Source: Hungatella effluvii
GTDB lineage: Bacteria; Bacillota; Clostridia; Lachnospirales; Lachnospiraceae
DNA: 64,000 nucleotides
Assembly (NCBI RefSeq): GCF_003201875.1
Contig: NZ_QJKD01000008.1
Location: forward strand, 226,282-290,281
Direction: 5' to 3'
Shown here in pieces: positions 34,865 to 43,024 of this stretch (position 1 is its first letter; each line of letters begins with the position of its first letter). A model generated the notes under the pieces. It saw nothing but the letters and a program-made list of their open reading frames with translations. It searched no databases and was not told the origin of the DNA. The translations under genes and the position numbers were made by a program.

Positions 34865-35860
34865 TTAATCCTGCGTAACACCGGTCAGATCAAGCAGCCT
34901 CTGAACCGCTTCCGGACTCTCTGCAAATGTCTCAATGGGGTCTCCCGCCCACTCAGAACAGGCTTCCCTGGTCATAGTCCCCTGTCTTACCTGGGGCCCG
35001 TCTTCCAGTTCGACCGTGTACGTCCAATTGACCTCTCCCAGATTCCCGGTCAGAGCTATCAGGACACAGGCGTATCCCTTCATTTGCTCTTCAAATACAG
35101 CTGAATTCGCCGCGCTGTTCTCAAAGTTCAATGTCCATCCATACGGTTCCTCCGAAGTCTGAAGCTCATTTTTAAAGCTGCCAAGCGCCTTACCGATTCC
35201 GAGCAGCTGCGCGACTCTGCCGTTAGCGGACATATCTCCCACATACGGATGCTTTGCAGCGAACAATTCATTTGCCTGCCTGCTTACAATGGTTCCGTCC
35301 TGCATCACAGTCATTCCATCGATGGAAAGATCCGTTCCCACCTCCGCCAGATCAATGTTCAGGTTAAATACTCCGCTCCTGTTCCAGACAGACGGCAGGC
35401 AGGCATAAATCACCAGTTTTGTATTTCCATCATCCTCTCCAACCAGTTTATACCTCCGGTACACAGAGGCGGAATCGTAAAAGACGCCTCCAACCGACAG
35501 CACGTGTTCGTTCACATTTGCATACGTCACCAGATAGGAATCCACCGGGTATCCGATGACAAACAGCTTTAAAAACAGGGCCAGCAGGACTGCGGCGAAT
35601 GCGGAGCCAATGCCTAAAAGTACTTTTCGCAGATTGCTCTTCCTGATTTTTTTCAAATAATCAATTTCCCGTTCATTTTCCTTTTGTTTTACATCCGTCT
35701 CACGTCCAAGGTCCTCTTTCATCCGCAGATACCGGCCGCGGCAGTCCTCACAGGTCTCCATATGCGCCTCGATCTGCCTGCTGCTCTCCTCGGACGTCAG
35801 CCCTTCCACATACAGTGGAAGAAGATCGCGGATCATTTCACAGGGTATGTTCTGTTTCAT
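34865..35860 (-). CDS. Anti-sigma factor with zf-HC2-type N-terminus
   Basis: A 331-residue protein. An N-terminal putative zinc finger typical of anti-sigma factors (MIRDLLPLYVEGLTSEES, then HMETCEDC) is followed by a single membrane helix near residues 80-100 (VLLGIGSAFAAVLLALFLKL). A roughly 230-residue extracytoplasmic beta-rich domain ends the protein. It should hold the ECF sigma factor at the membrane until a cell-envelope signal arrives. It overlaps the sigma gene by 23 bp. The external domain has no recognised fold to me. Confidence 0.85.
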   Translation of the reverse strand: MKQNIPCEMIRDLLPLYVEGLTSEESSRQIEAHMETCEDCRGRYLRMKEDLGRETDVKQKENEREIDYLKKIRKSNLRKVLLGIGSAFAAVLLALFLKLFVIGYPVDSYLVTYANVNEHVLSVGGVFYDSASVYRRYKLVGEDDGNTKLVIYACLPSVWNRSGVFNLNIDLAEVGTDLSIDGMTVMQDGTIVSRQANELFAAKHPYVGDMSANGRVAQLLGIGKALGSFKNELQTSEEPYGWTLNFENSAANSAVFEEQMKGYACVLIALTGNLGEVNWTYTVELEDGPQVRQGTMTREACSEWAGDPIETFAESPEAVQRLLDLTGVTQD

Positions 35861-36335
35861 TTTCCTTCGCCTCCTTTACAATTCTTTCCTTTCCCCGATA
35901 GAAAGTCACTCTCGCCCAGTTCTCGCTCTTCCCCATGATCTCTCCGATCTGGCCAAAGGTCAGGCTGCCGGTCAGGCGCAGATACATCACCTCCCGCATG
36001 GGGTCCTCCAGATGATGAAGCAGTTTCATGACCGAAAGCTGATCCCAGGAACAAAACACTTCCTCCTCCGCGGAGGGGACTGCAATTTCTTCCGCTTCCT
36101 CGAAATCGGCCCTGCCCTTCTGCTTCCGCAGATAATCGAACCATACGTTCCGCGCAATGCCGCAGAGCCAGGTAGATACGCTGCTCTGCTCTTTGAATTT
36201 ATGGATGCTTTTCACCGCCTGATAGAATGTTTCCTGGGTCAGTTCCTCCGCCAGATCCGGATTCTGTGTCTTCGTCAGGAGAAAGGCATATACTGTTCTC
36301 GCGTGTGATAAATAGATCTGTTCCATGGAATCCAT
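35838..36335 (-). CDS. ECF-type RNA polymerase sigma factor
   Basis: A 165-residue sigma-70 family factor with region 2 (DLAEELTQETFYQAVKSIHK, STWLCGIARNVWFDYLRK) and region 4 (REVMYLRLTGSLTFGQIGEI, NWARVTFYRGKERI). It lacks regions 1 and 3, as in ECF sigmas. GGAGG lies 10 nt before the ATG at 36335. It forms a two-gene unit with its anti-sigma partner and probably autoregulates. Confidence 0.92.
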   Translation of the reverse strand: MDSMEQIYLSHARTVYAFLLTKTQNPDLAEELTQETFYQAVKSIHKFKEQSSVSTWLCGIARNVWFDYLRKQKGRADFEEAEEIAVPSAEEEVFCSWDQLSVMKLLHHLEDPMREVMYLRLTGSLTFGQIGEIMGKSENWARVTFYRGKERIVKEAKENETEHTL

Positions 36336-36410
36336 ATATGTGTTTCCTCCTCTCTGTTAATTAGTGTTGCAGAATCCCGATTCGTTACAGGCCGGTTATA
36401 ATTTTTTCAT

Positions 36411-37106
36411 TCAGCTTCTATAAAACTTTTTCTTCGACCGTATCTGCTGTTTCCATTTACAGCAGTCGTTTAAATGCAGCATGGGGTCCCGTGTCGGCGG
36501 CATGAGCAAAAGCCCTGCCACGTCTTTCTTTTCCCAATAATCCAGAAGCCAGACCGACTCTTCCTGTGCTGTGACGCCGCCTTCCTCCCGTATCCGTTTT
36601 AAGTCTTCTTTTCGGACCTCCCGCTTCATATCATCGGCCGTCAATCCTTCCACGATCTGTCTCGTCCTTCTGCCGACCGCGCTCCTGTATTGCAGCAGTT
36701 CGGCGGGGCGCAGCGCCTTGCTGAGCGCCATGATCTGATCGTCACTCATCGCGTTGCCGGTATCTGCAACTGCCGTTCCCAGACGCCGGGCCCACTCCCG
36801 GTTCCATACCTGTTCCCCTCCGGAGACCAGAAGATTCATGGTCAAATCCTCCAGCCTGGCAATATGCCAGAGTGCCCAGGCGATGGTCTCATCCTTTGAT
36901 GTCACCATCACCGCATACTCCGGATCCTCCAGGTCTCCGGTCAGCCGGTCCAGCTCATTCTCCTCTCTCCCCGACACCTCCGAAAGATGCAGGGCGCCAT
37001 GAAGCTCTGAAAACAGGCGCTTCGCGTCATCCAAACGATTTGCTTTCCGTATGATCGTTCCCAGTTCTTTATGTTTTTCACTCAAACCTGTTCCAAAATA
37101 TTTCAT
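36411..37106 (-). CDS. DinB-superfamily protein
   Basis: A 231-residue helical protein. The N-terminal helix has an HxxxxH-like region (ELHGALHLSEV), followed by AWALWHIARLEDLTMNLLV, typical of the DinB/YfiT four-helix bundle, and a C-terminal MLHLNDCCKWK. Three histidine regions could form the family metal site. DinB-like proteins are often thiol S-transferases, but no substrate can be read here. It starts after GGGGAG at ATG 37106, 24 bp downstream of the broken TetR gene. Confidence 0.7.
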   Translation of the reverse strand: MKYFGTGLSEKHKELGTIIRKANRLDDAKRLFSELHGALHLSEVSGREENELDRLTGDLEDPEYAVMVTSKDETIAWALWHIARLEDLTMNLLVSGGEQVWNREWARRLGTAVADTGNAMSDDQIMALSKALRPAELLQYRSAVGRRTRQIVEGLTADDMKREVRKEDLKRIREEGGVTAQEESVWLLDYWEKKDVAGLLLMPPTRDPMLHLNDCCKWKQQIRSKKKFYRS

Positions 37107-37130
37107 AGCTTCTCCCCATGTTCTTTACAT

Positions 37131-37479
37131 TTATGTTATAGCTGCAGCGAATCCTGTTTTGTCTGCAATGAATGCCTCCCGTTTATCATACAGCACCTCG
37201 TAAATCATATCGATAGTCTCATATACTTCCCTGTTCTCCGATGCCGGAAAACGATTTTCCAGCATATCCTGAAACTCCTGAAACATCCGGTCCGACAGCA
37301 GTCTGGCCAGATCGTATTTGTCCGAATAGTGTTTATAAAAGGTGGACCGGTTGATCAGCGCCTCATCCAGTATATTCTGCACCGTGATCTCGGAAAAGGA
37401 CTTCTTTTCCAGCAGCCGCAGAAATGACTCTTCTATGTTCTTCTTCGTTATTAATCACACGCAAATCCTGCTGATTCAT
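37131..37479 (-). pseudogene. TetR-family regulator gene, frameshifted and short
   Basis: The ATG at 37479 has a strong AGGAGG and reads MNQQDLRVINNEEEHRR before stopping. The TetR helix-turn-helix (KNIEESFLRLLEKKSFSEIT, then VQNILDEALINRSTFYKHYSDKY) is in another frame and runs on to 37131. A 2-bp insertion in the ATTAATAACG stretch near 37450 explains the shift. The C-terminal part is also only about 60 residues, shorter than usual. Translation might restart at the GTG at 37382, but a working repressor is doubtful. Confidence 0.75.
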
Positions 37480-37486
37480 GCCATTT

Positions 37487-37583
37487 CCTCCTCGCTATGA
37501 GCACTTGGCGGGCGTCTTTTGGCCGCTTACGTGCGATGCATGTCATCTCCACTTGGTGAGGTCCCTCACGAACCTAGTGGAGT
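37487..37583 (-). repeat. Leader repeat copy 2a, ending in a Shine-Dalgarno sequence
   Basis: Minus-strand element with two hairpins. The first pairs CCACT...GGTGAGG with CCTCAC...AGTGG (37550-37581). The second pairs GCAC...GCGG with CCGC...GTGC (37501-37534). It ends in CATAGCGAGGAGG, the ribosome binding site of the TetR pseudogene. Confidence 0.75.
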
Positions 37584-37632
37584 GGCTCGCTATGAGCACT
37601 TAGCGGGCGTCTTTTGGCCGCTTACGTGCAAG
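37584..37632 (-). repeat. Leader repeat copy 2b, partial tandem copy
   Basis: This stretch repeats the second hairpin of copy 2a with one or two changes (GAGCACTTAGCGGGCGTC then TTTTGGCCGCTTACGTGC). It lacks the Shine-Dalgarno end, which is replaced by CTC followed by the copy 2a hairpin. Confidence 0.75.
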
Positions 37633-37926
37633 AATAGCAGCCTGGTACGAGCAGAATAGCACATTCTATATGGATAAGCAACTAATTGTCGCATTTTATT
37701 GCTTATCCAATCAGTTCCGTTCCATCTGGTGATTGAAACTTTTTTCCGGACTCCTTACAATCGGAGGAAAAGGAGATGAGGGGTATCACTGCCAAGTTGA
37801 TGGCAGAGACCTTAAGAGGCAAAAGTCTCGCAAAAGGAAGATTACCTTTCAGCCGTCCTCTGCAAAGCGTCTAAATGACGGATCACAGTCAATAAAATCA
37901 GTGTGTTTTTATCCATTTCCGACAAT

Positions 37927-38124
37927 CAATATTTTTTTACTGGTAAAACGCACAATTTTATCTTTGAAATTTCCTGAAGTTTGTGAACACTTTTGTAGGG
38001 GTTATGGTGTATATTAATAATCGTAAACCCCCCCAATACATTATATAGTTTTTGCTACACCCCATAAGAAACGAAATACCTTCTCCGAAAAAAGGACCAG
38101 CTCCCCCGGCTGATCCTTTTTCAT
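37927..38124 (+). ncRNA. C-rich small RNA candidate, copy 2
   Basis: This is the second copy of the element at 27327-27523, in the same orientation, 10.6 kb away. The transcribed part (38012-38123) differs at one base, in the left arm of the terminator stem, where C faces A. The upstream part is more diverged but keeps CTGGTAAAACGCACAATTTT and TTTGTGAACACTTTT. The next gene downstream is on the opposite strand, so this copy cannot be a leader of a plus-strand gene; this supports a free-standing RNA. Confidence 0.68.
38087..38121 (+). terminator. Intrinsic terminator of small RNA copy 2
   Basis: GGACCAGC pairs with GCTGATCC with one C-A mismatch, flanked by A6 and T5 runs that extend the stem, and a TCCCCCG loop. 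Confidence 0.8.
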
Positions 38125-38153
38125 TGTCTTAATATATTATTTTGCCCTGTAAG

Positions 38154-38187
38154 AAAGGGGCGGCAGACTCGCGTCCGCCGCCCCTTT
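38154..38187 (-). terminator. Terminator of the ACT-domain gene
   Basis: AAAGGGGCGGC and GCCGCCCCTTT form an 11-bp GC-rich stem around a 12-nt loop, a few bases past the stop codon at 38190. The T-rich tail on the minus strand is TTTCTT. Confidence 0.75.
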
Positions 38188-38189
38188 CC

Positions 38190-38555
38190 CTATTTCACCA
38201 GATAGCCCTTCTCCGCGAGCGCTTCCGCCGCCCGCAGGAAATCTTCTTTCTTCGTCAAAACGTAATCGGTGTTATACGTGGAAACAACGAAAATACCGAT
38301 CGAATGCTTCGCCAGGGCTGCCGATATATCCGCCAGGATTCCAATCAGGGAAAAATCCAGCACTCCCTCGATCCGAAATGCCTTCCAGCCATCCTCTCTG
38401 TCCGTCGTCTCCTCCGGAACATGCTCCGTTCTGCACACCAGTGATAATTCCTCATCCGTTTTCCCGATAAAATAAAACGAATCCGTCAGGTTGACTCCTG
38501 ACAGGTCCCGGATTTTACAAACCGAGAAATCGTCGTTTAAAAGCTTTATTTCCAT
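38190..38555 (-). CDS. ACT-domain amino-acid-binding protein
   Basis: A 121-residue protein with the shape of two small ACT-like modules. The second is clear: VLDFSLIGILADISAALAKHSIGIFVVSTYNTDYVLTKKED. Such stand-alone ACT proteins bind amino acids and act as sensors; the partner is unknown. The ATG at 38555 follows AGGAGG by 7 nt. It lies 19 bp after the chemoreceptor gene and shares its strand and terminator, so the two form an operon. Confidence 0.8.
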   Translation of the reverse strand: MEIKLLNDDFSVCKIRDLSGVNLTDSFYFIGKTDEELSLVCRTEHVPEETTDREDGWKAFRIEGVLDFSLIGILADISAALAKHSIGIFVVSTYNTDYVLTKKEDFLRAAEALAEKGYLVK

Positions 38556-38574
38556 AGCACTGCCTCCTGTCACC

Positions 38575-40239
38575 TTATTCCATCATATTATCGCGTTTGA
38601 GCTGAAAGGCGGCCACAATACCGTCTAATCTTCTCGCTTCGGCAGAGAGCGTCTGGCTGGCCGCCGCTTCCTCCTCGGCAGTTGCCGAATTGGACTGCAC
38701 GATCTCGGCAATCTGTTTCATGCCGCTGCGTAAGAGCCTGATGTGCTCCGCCTGCTGGGCCGACGCGGCCGATATCTCCCGCACCAGTCCCATCGCCTGA
38801 TTGGAAGCAGACACGCCCTGCTCCAGAGCTTCGGCTGTGGCAGAGGCGATCTCTCTGCCCTTTCTGACCGCCGTGTTGGCATTCTCAATCAGCTTCGCTG
38901 TATCCCTGGAAGCCGCGGAGCTCTTTCCCGCCAGACTCCTCACTTCCTCCGCGACCACGGAAAAGCCTCTGCCCGCCTCCCCGGCCCGCGCGGCTTCGAC
39001 GGCGGCGTTCAGCGCCAGCAGATTCGTCTGCAGGGCAATATCCTCGATCACCTTTGTGATTCGCTCAATTTCTTCGGAAGCGTGTGTGATATCATTCATG
39101 GCAGCCGTCAGCTGTTCCATCTGAGCCTTTCCCGCCTCCAGCACCCGGACCGCGTCCTGGGAGACGAGACTGGCCTCGCCTGCGTTGCGCGCGGTGTTGT
39201 CAACCTCATCCGATGCGGCTTCCAGCGTCGCCGCCAGTTCCTCCACCGAAGCGGCCTGCTCCTGGGCCCCCTCACTCAGCGTCATGGCGCCGTCTGCCAC
39301 CATACCGGCTCCATCTGCCACCTGGGCGGACGACCGTACAATCTCTTCCAGCGTATGATTTAACCGCAGCGTAATATGAACCAGAGATTCCCGGATGGAG
39401 CTGAAATCCCCGACGTAATCCAGTGTGGGACTCACCGTTAAGTCATTGGCCGATATGCGTTCCAGCACGTATGCCAGCTCTCCGATATACTCTCTCAGCC
39501 GTTTTACGGTGAGTTCTAAGGTTCCCGCCAGCTCTCCGATCTCATCTCCCGACGTAATTCCAGATACCACAGGAGTATGGGAGGCGATTCCAAAATCTCC
39601 CTGTTCCACTGTGCGGGCAAACTTCCTGAGGCTGGCAAAGGGAAGCGATATGGCTCTCTTTGCGAAAAACAGAATCAGTCCCACGCCCGCCGCCGCGCAG
39701 ATCAGCCCCGCAAGCCCCATGGCCCACAGCGCTCGGTACATCGTGGACTTCGCTTCATAACTTGAGACTCCCGAAAAAATAAGCCCTTCAGCCGTCCCAT
39801 CCGCTCCATACACCGGTACATAGGAGCAGACATGGGGAACACCCAGAATCGAGGTCTCTCCGACAAATGATTTCCCCTCTGAAAGGACTATCTCCGCAAC
39901 TGCCGGATCCAGCGTCGTTCCGGTAACGCGCTCCCCATCCTTGATGATCGTGGTGGCTGTCCGCTTATCTCCCTGAAAGATCGTATACTCGTAACCGGTC
40001 TGAGCCTTCAGTTCATCGAGAAGCAGCGTCCTGTCCCGATCCCCGTTTTCCGCCTTCGAAAGCTCATAATTCAGCAGATTCGTTCCCTGCACACACTCTG
40101 CCTTCAGCATGTCCATGAACTGCCTGTGGAAAATGATTCCACAGAGAATAATAACAAAAGCTGTGCTAGCACACAGCAGGACACCAGCCAGAATACTGAA
40201 TCTGGCGCCTAGTTTCAGTGACTTTTTATGGCGTTCCAT
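38575..40239 (-). CDS. Methyl-accepting chemotaxis protein with single Cache domain
   Basis: A 554-residue receptor. Helix 1 (residues about 12-35, FSILAGVLLCASTAFVIILCG) is followed by an external domain of about 135 residues with Cache-like features (YEYTIFQGDKRTATTI, GVPHVCSYVPVYGADGTAEGLIF). Then come helix 2, a HAMP linker, and a cytoplasmic signalling domain with the hairpin tip LLALNAAVEAARAGEAGRGF and VVAEEVRSLAGKS. It should report a small ligand to the chemotaxis kinase. No che genes are nearby. GGGAGGG precedes the ATG. Confidence 0.92.
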   Translation of the reverse strand: MERHKKSLKLGARFSILAGVLLCASTAFVIILCGIIFHRQFMDMLKAECVQGTNLLNYELSKAENGDRDRTLLLDELKAQTGYEYTIFQGDKRTATTIIKDGERVTGTTLDPAVAEIVLSEGKSFVGETSILGVPHVCSYVPVYGADGTAEGLIFSGVSSYEAKSTMYRALWAMGLAGLICAAAGVGLILFFAKRAISLPFASLRKFARTVEQGDFGIASHTPVVSGITSGDEIGELAGTLELTVKRLREYIGELAYVLERISANDLTVSPTLDYVGDFSSIRESLVHITLRLNHTLEEIVRSSAQVADGAGMVADGAMTLSEGAQEQAASVEELAATLEAASDEVDNTARNAGEASLVSQDAVRVLEAGKAQMEQLTAAMNDITHASEEIERITKVIEDIALQTNLLALNAAVEAARAGEAGRGFSVVAEEVRSLAGKSSAASRDTAKLIENANTAVRKGREIASATAEALEQGVSASNQAMGLVREISAASAQQAEHIRLLRSGMKQIAEIVQSNSATAEEEAAASQTLSAEARRLDGIVAAFQLKRDNMME

Positions 40240-40400
40240 ACGTGGCCCTCCCGGAATTAATTTCCTGGTTCTCTCAGTTAATAAGAAATATTCTGATTAA
40301 ACATATCACGATGGTTTATGTCTGTCAAGAACTTTGGAAGGGCTTCCAATCTCAGGAGGAATGGCCTGTTTATCATCTTTCCGTCCGCCATTTTTGCAAC

Positions 40401-40432
40401 ACAAAAGGTGACCGCTGCGCGTCACCTTTTGT
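40401..40432 (-). terminator. Terminator of the AraC-family gene at 40449
   Basis: A perfect 12-bp stem ACAAAAGGTGAC / GTCACCTTTTGT with an 8-nt loop lies just past the stop codon. The A/T-rich stem base gives partial T-runs in both directions. Confidence 0.75.
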
Positions 40433-40448
40433 CCGTCTCTTCCTGTTT

Positions 40449-41327
40449 TTAAAGATTTTTCACCGGGAGCAGTTCAATATATCCTCTGGTGCCGACCGGC
40501 TCCAGCTGAATCCGGGGGTTTTCGCTGTCCCACCGGTATCCCGCGGCCGATGGTTCATATCTCTTAATCGCTGTTTGAACTGCCTCGATCGCTGCGCAGT
40601 AGTCTTCTTCCTCGAAGGGTTCCCCCTGAAACATGAGGTATTTTGCCGCAGGGAGTTCGATCACATCGAAGCCTTCCGGAACTGGACCGTCGTAATCCAT
40701 GGTGACCTCCACGCCCTGTACATAGACAGAGGTCCCGGGCCTGCGCAAGGCCTCCGGAAGCCATAGACATACGGGTTCCCCGCAGAGGGATTTCATGCTG
40801 GTTAAGAGTCCCCATACATCGCAGCCCACCTCTTCACAGTAGGGGAAGTAGTCCGCCGCCTTCACCCCTCTCTTGATAATCACCTTGCGTTCCGGTTTGT
40901 CGATTGCCTGAATAAACACATTTTTCACATTTTCCATTGCGTTCCATTCCTTTCTGATCTCTCTGTATTTGACGCCATACGGGGTAAACAGATACAAAGG
41001 AACCGGATTCCCGGCGTATTCACGCGGATTACAGCCAAACTCCCGGAAGAACGCCCTCTGGTATCCATCCACGCTTCCGAACCCGTACTCAAACGCCACA
41101 TCTGCGATTCTGCACTGCTCGTCTCTCAATTTCAGCGCGGATTCAGAGAGGCGCAGCCGCCTGATATAGTCGGCCGGAGTCTGGTTCGTCCACTGCCGGA
41201 ACAAACGGTAGGAATGCCACGGCGAGAACAGCGATACCCTGGATAAATCAGCCAGCGTAACCGCCTCCTTTAAATGCTCCTGAATATAGTCCTGCATCCT
41301 CTGAACCGCCTCTGCCTGTTCCTTCAT
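40449..41327 (-). CDS. AraC regulator with GyrI-like effector domain (1)
   Basis: A 292-residue regulator. The N-terminal AraC double helix-turn-helix contains QRMQDYIQEHLKEAVTLADL and ADVAFEYGFGSVDGYQRAFF. The C-terminal half (from FIQAIDKPERKVIIKRG) is a GyrI-like ligand-binding domain, as in Rob-type regulators. The ATG at 41327 is preceded by AGGAGGAG, which is itself the end of the leader repeat copy 3. The effector is unknown. It does not pair with an obvious target gene. Confidence 0.88.
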   Translation of the reverse strand: MKEQAEAVQRMQDYIQEHLKEAVTLADLSRVSLFSPWHSYRLFRQWTNQTPADYIRRLRLSESALKLRDEQCRIADVAFEYGFGSVDGYQRAFFREFGCNPREYAGNPVPLYLFTPYGVKYREIRKEWNAMENVKNVFIQAIDKPERKVIIKRGVKAADYFPYCEEVGCDVWGLLTSMKSLCGEPVCLWLPEALRRPGTSVYVQGVEVTMDYDGPVPEGFDVIELPAAKYLMFQGEPFEEEDYCAAIEAVQTAIKRYEPSAAGYRWDSENPRIQLEPVGTRGYIELLPVKNL

Positions 41328-41332
41328 AACTG

Positions 41333-41423
41333 TCTCCTCCTGTTGTGTGCACTCATCGGCGGCTTGAAACCGCCTGTGTGCATTTTTGTCATCTTCACCT
41401 AAAAGTTTCTTCTCGAACTTACT
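41333..41423 (-). repeat. Leader repeat copy 3, ending in a Shine-Dalgarno sequence
   Basis: The most diverged copy. Read on the minus strand it carries GTGAAGATGAC, then a hairpin with a 6-bp GGCGG-type stem (ATGCACACAGGCGG to CCGCCGATGAGTGCAC), and ends ACACAACAGGAGG, the ribosome binding site of the AraC gene. The order and spacing of blocks match copies 1 and 2a. Confidence 0.6.
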
Positions 41424-41523
41424 GATGTATCTGACACGATTATCATACAAAAAATCAGAAAAATACTCTCGACCTTTTTTGCTGAACGGAATTCTGATAC
41501 AGACGGTATTCTCACCTGGATTC

Positions 41524-42483
41524 CTAATCCTGGAGGGGCAGCGGCATTACCCACACCTCCATATAAAGATCGGATTCATTGCTTCTGTAGTACTTTTCCG
41601 CTGAAAACGGCAGTGTTGTCAGGCCATGCGCCGGCAGCCACGTTCCGAATAAGTATTTTCCCGCCTGATCCAGCGCGATGGTCACCAGTTTTTCAAACGT
41701 CTCCGCCTCGATTCTGCATACCAGATACTCTCCCACAGGCAGTTCCCGCTTCACAAGCGTGGAAGCCTCTGCCGCTTTCGACTTTGTATTTACTTCCATT
41801 CCTGCTGCCTCTGCGTCCCCCTCCGCCAGGGCCCCGGCAAAATAGAGAAATGTCCCCGCCTCCGGATCTGCCATATGCGACATCCCCATCTCCGGCCCAT
41901 CCGGCGCCAGTCCATCCACAGATGGTTTCTTTTCATGAAATGATTTCCACAATTGCCCCGGGACATCGATTCCGGTGCTCTCCCCCGCCGGCACCTGCCT
42001 CTTCATCTCCACGGCAGTCTCCATTCCCAGATAAGCTTCGGGAACCGCAAGCCGCCTCCGCTCGATCTCCAGAACGATATCACCCGCGATCAGCGGCACG
42101 CCCTCATCCACCAGCTGATATCTCATGGACAGCTCCGGCTTGTCACACGTGTTGAGCATGGGCCAGTCCTTCCTGTACTCCTCCGGCGAGATGCCATAGG
42201 CCTCCTTAAACGCCCTTGTAAATGCGGCATGGCTGGAAAATCCATACTCCACCGCGACATCCAGAATCCGCTTTTCCCTGTCGGCCAACACGGAAGCCGC
42301 CATAGCCAGACGCCGCATCTTAACGTATTCCAATACCGGCCGTCCCGTCAGACGCTTGAACAGCCGCTGAAAATAGAACGGGGAAAGGCCGGCCGACTGT
42401 GCCAGCGCCTCCGTGCTGATATCCTCCTGTAAGTGTTCCTCAATAAAATCCAGTGCTCCGTCGATTGCTTCCCATGCGTGCAT
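41524..42483 (-). CDS. AraC regulator with GyrI-like effector domain (2)
   Basis: A 319-residue paralogue-type regulator with N-terminal AraC HTH (EAIDGALDFIEEHLQEDIST, LDVAVEYGFSSHAAFTRAFK) and a C-terminal GyrI-like/effector domain (PAGESTGIDVPGQLWKSF, LPVGEYLVCRIEAETFEK, YMEVWVMP). AAAGGAG precedes the ATG. It is read independently of the first AraC gene by about 200 bp. The effector is unknown; many relatives sense small hydrophobic compounds. Confidence 0.88.
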   Translation of the reverse strand: MHAWEAIDGALDFIEEHLQEDISTEALAQSAGLSPFYFQRLFKRLTGRPVLEYVKMRRLAMAASVLADREKRILDVAVEYGFSSHAAFTRAFKEAYGISPEEYRKDWPMLNTCDKPELSMRYQLVDEGVPLIAGDIVLEIERRRLAVPEAYLGMETAVEMKRQVPAGESTGIDVPGQLWKSFHEKKPSVDGLAPDGPEMGMSHMADPEAGTFLYFAGALAEGDAEAAGMEVNTKSKAAEASTLVKRELPVGEYLVCRIEAETFEKLVTIALDQAGKYLFGTWLPAHGLTTLPFSAEKYYRSNESDLYMEVWVMPLPLQD

Positions 42484-42593
42484 CCTCTTGTCTCCTTTCG
42501 ATTTCTGTCTTTACTTCTATCCTCGATTTCTGACCTCATTTTATCACGCACACGCTTTGCCCGCTATCCGTCCAGTGCCCTTTTTCCAGGCTC

Positions 42594-42620
42594 ACCGGGA
42601 GATTTAAAACAGCCCGGTGT
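42594..42620 (-). terminator. Weak hairpin downstream of the 79-residue gene
   Basis: CACCGGG and CCCGGTG form a 7-bp stem around an A/T-rich loop, about 45 bp beyond the stop at 42666. No clear T-run follows on the minus strand. Confidence 0.4.
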
Positions 42621-42665
42621 GCCATTTCAGCACATCGGGCGTTCTGATAAATTCCATGGCGGCGT

Positions 42666-42905
42666 TCAGCAGTCGCCCACATAATAATTCACAATACTCA
42701 GGTAATCCGCTGGTGTGGGAACCTCCAGACACAGACTCAGAATCTTCCTGTTCCTCTGATATTCCGCCTGAAGCTTAACCTGGATTCCGTATTCTTTGTT
42801 TATATTTTCTTTTCTTCCATCAGAGTCCACGATAAAAACGGGGCCCGTGCAGCCATTGACAGTTTTCAAAAATTCCTTCATATTTAAAATCCTGAGTTTC
42901 ATCAT
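42666..42905 (-). CDS. Small conserved hypothetical protein
   Basis: A 79-residue protein starting after a strong AGGAGGG site. It begins MMKLRILNMKEFLKTVNGC and contains DSDGRKENINKEYGIQ. It has mixed alpha/beta character, no membrane segment and two cysteines near residues 19 and 79. I do not recognise a domain. Its size and position beside three AraC genes give no functional clue. The good ribosome binding site and balanced composition argue that it is a real gene. Confidence 0.65.
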   Translation of the reverse strand: MMKLRILNMKEFLKTVNGCTGPVFIVDSDGRKENINKEYGIQVKLQAEYQRNRKILSLCLEVPTPADYLSIVNYYVGDC

Positions 42906-43024
42906 ATCTATCCCTCCTGAACAAAACGGTCCGGCACGCCGGACACCTGCACTGTCTGATCTGTTGTCTTCTCATTACAATATCATTATAGTGCAGTTTG
43001 TTTCAGGAAAATATCATCTTACTG

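Noticed and set aside
38742..39363. 206-codon plus-strand frame
   Set aside because: Antisense to the conserved signalling domain of the chemoreceptor.
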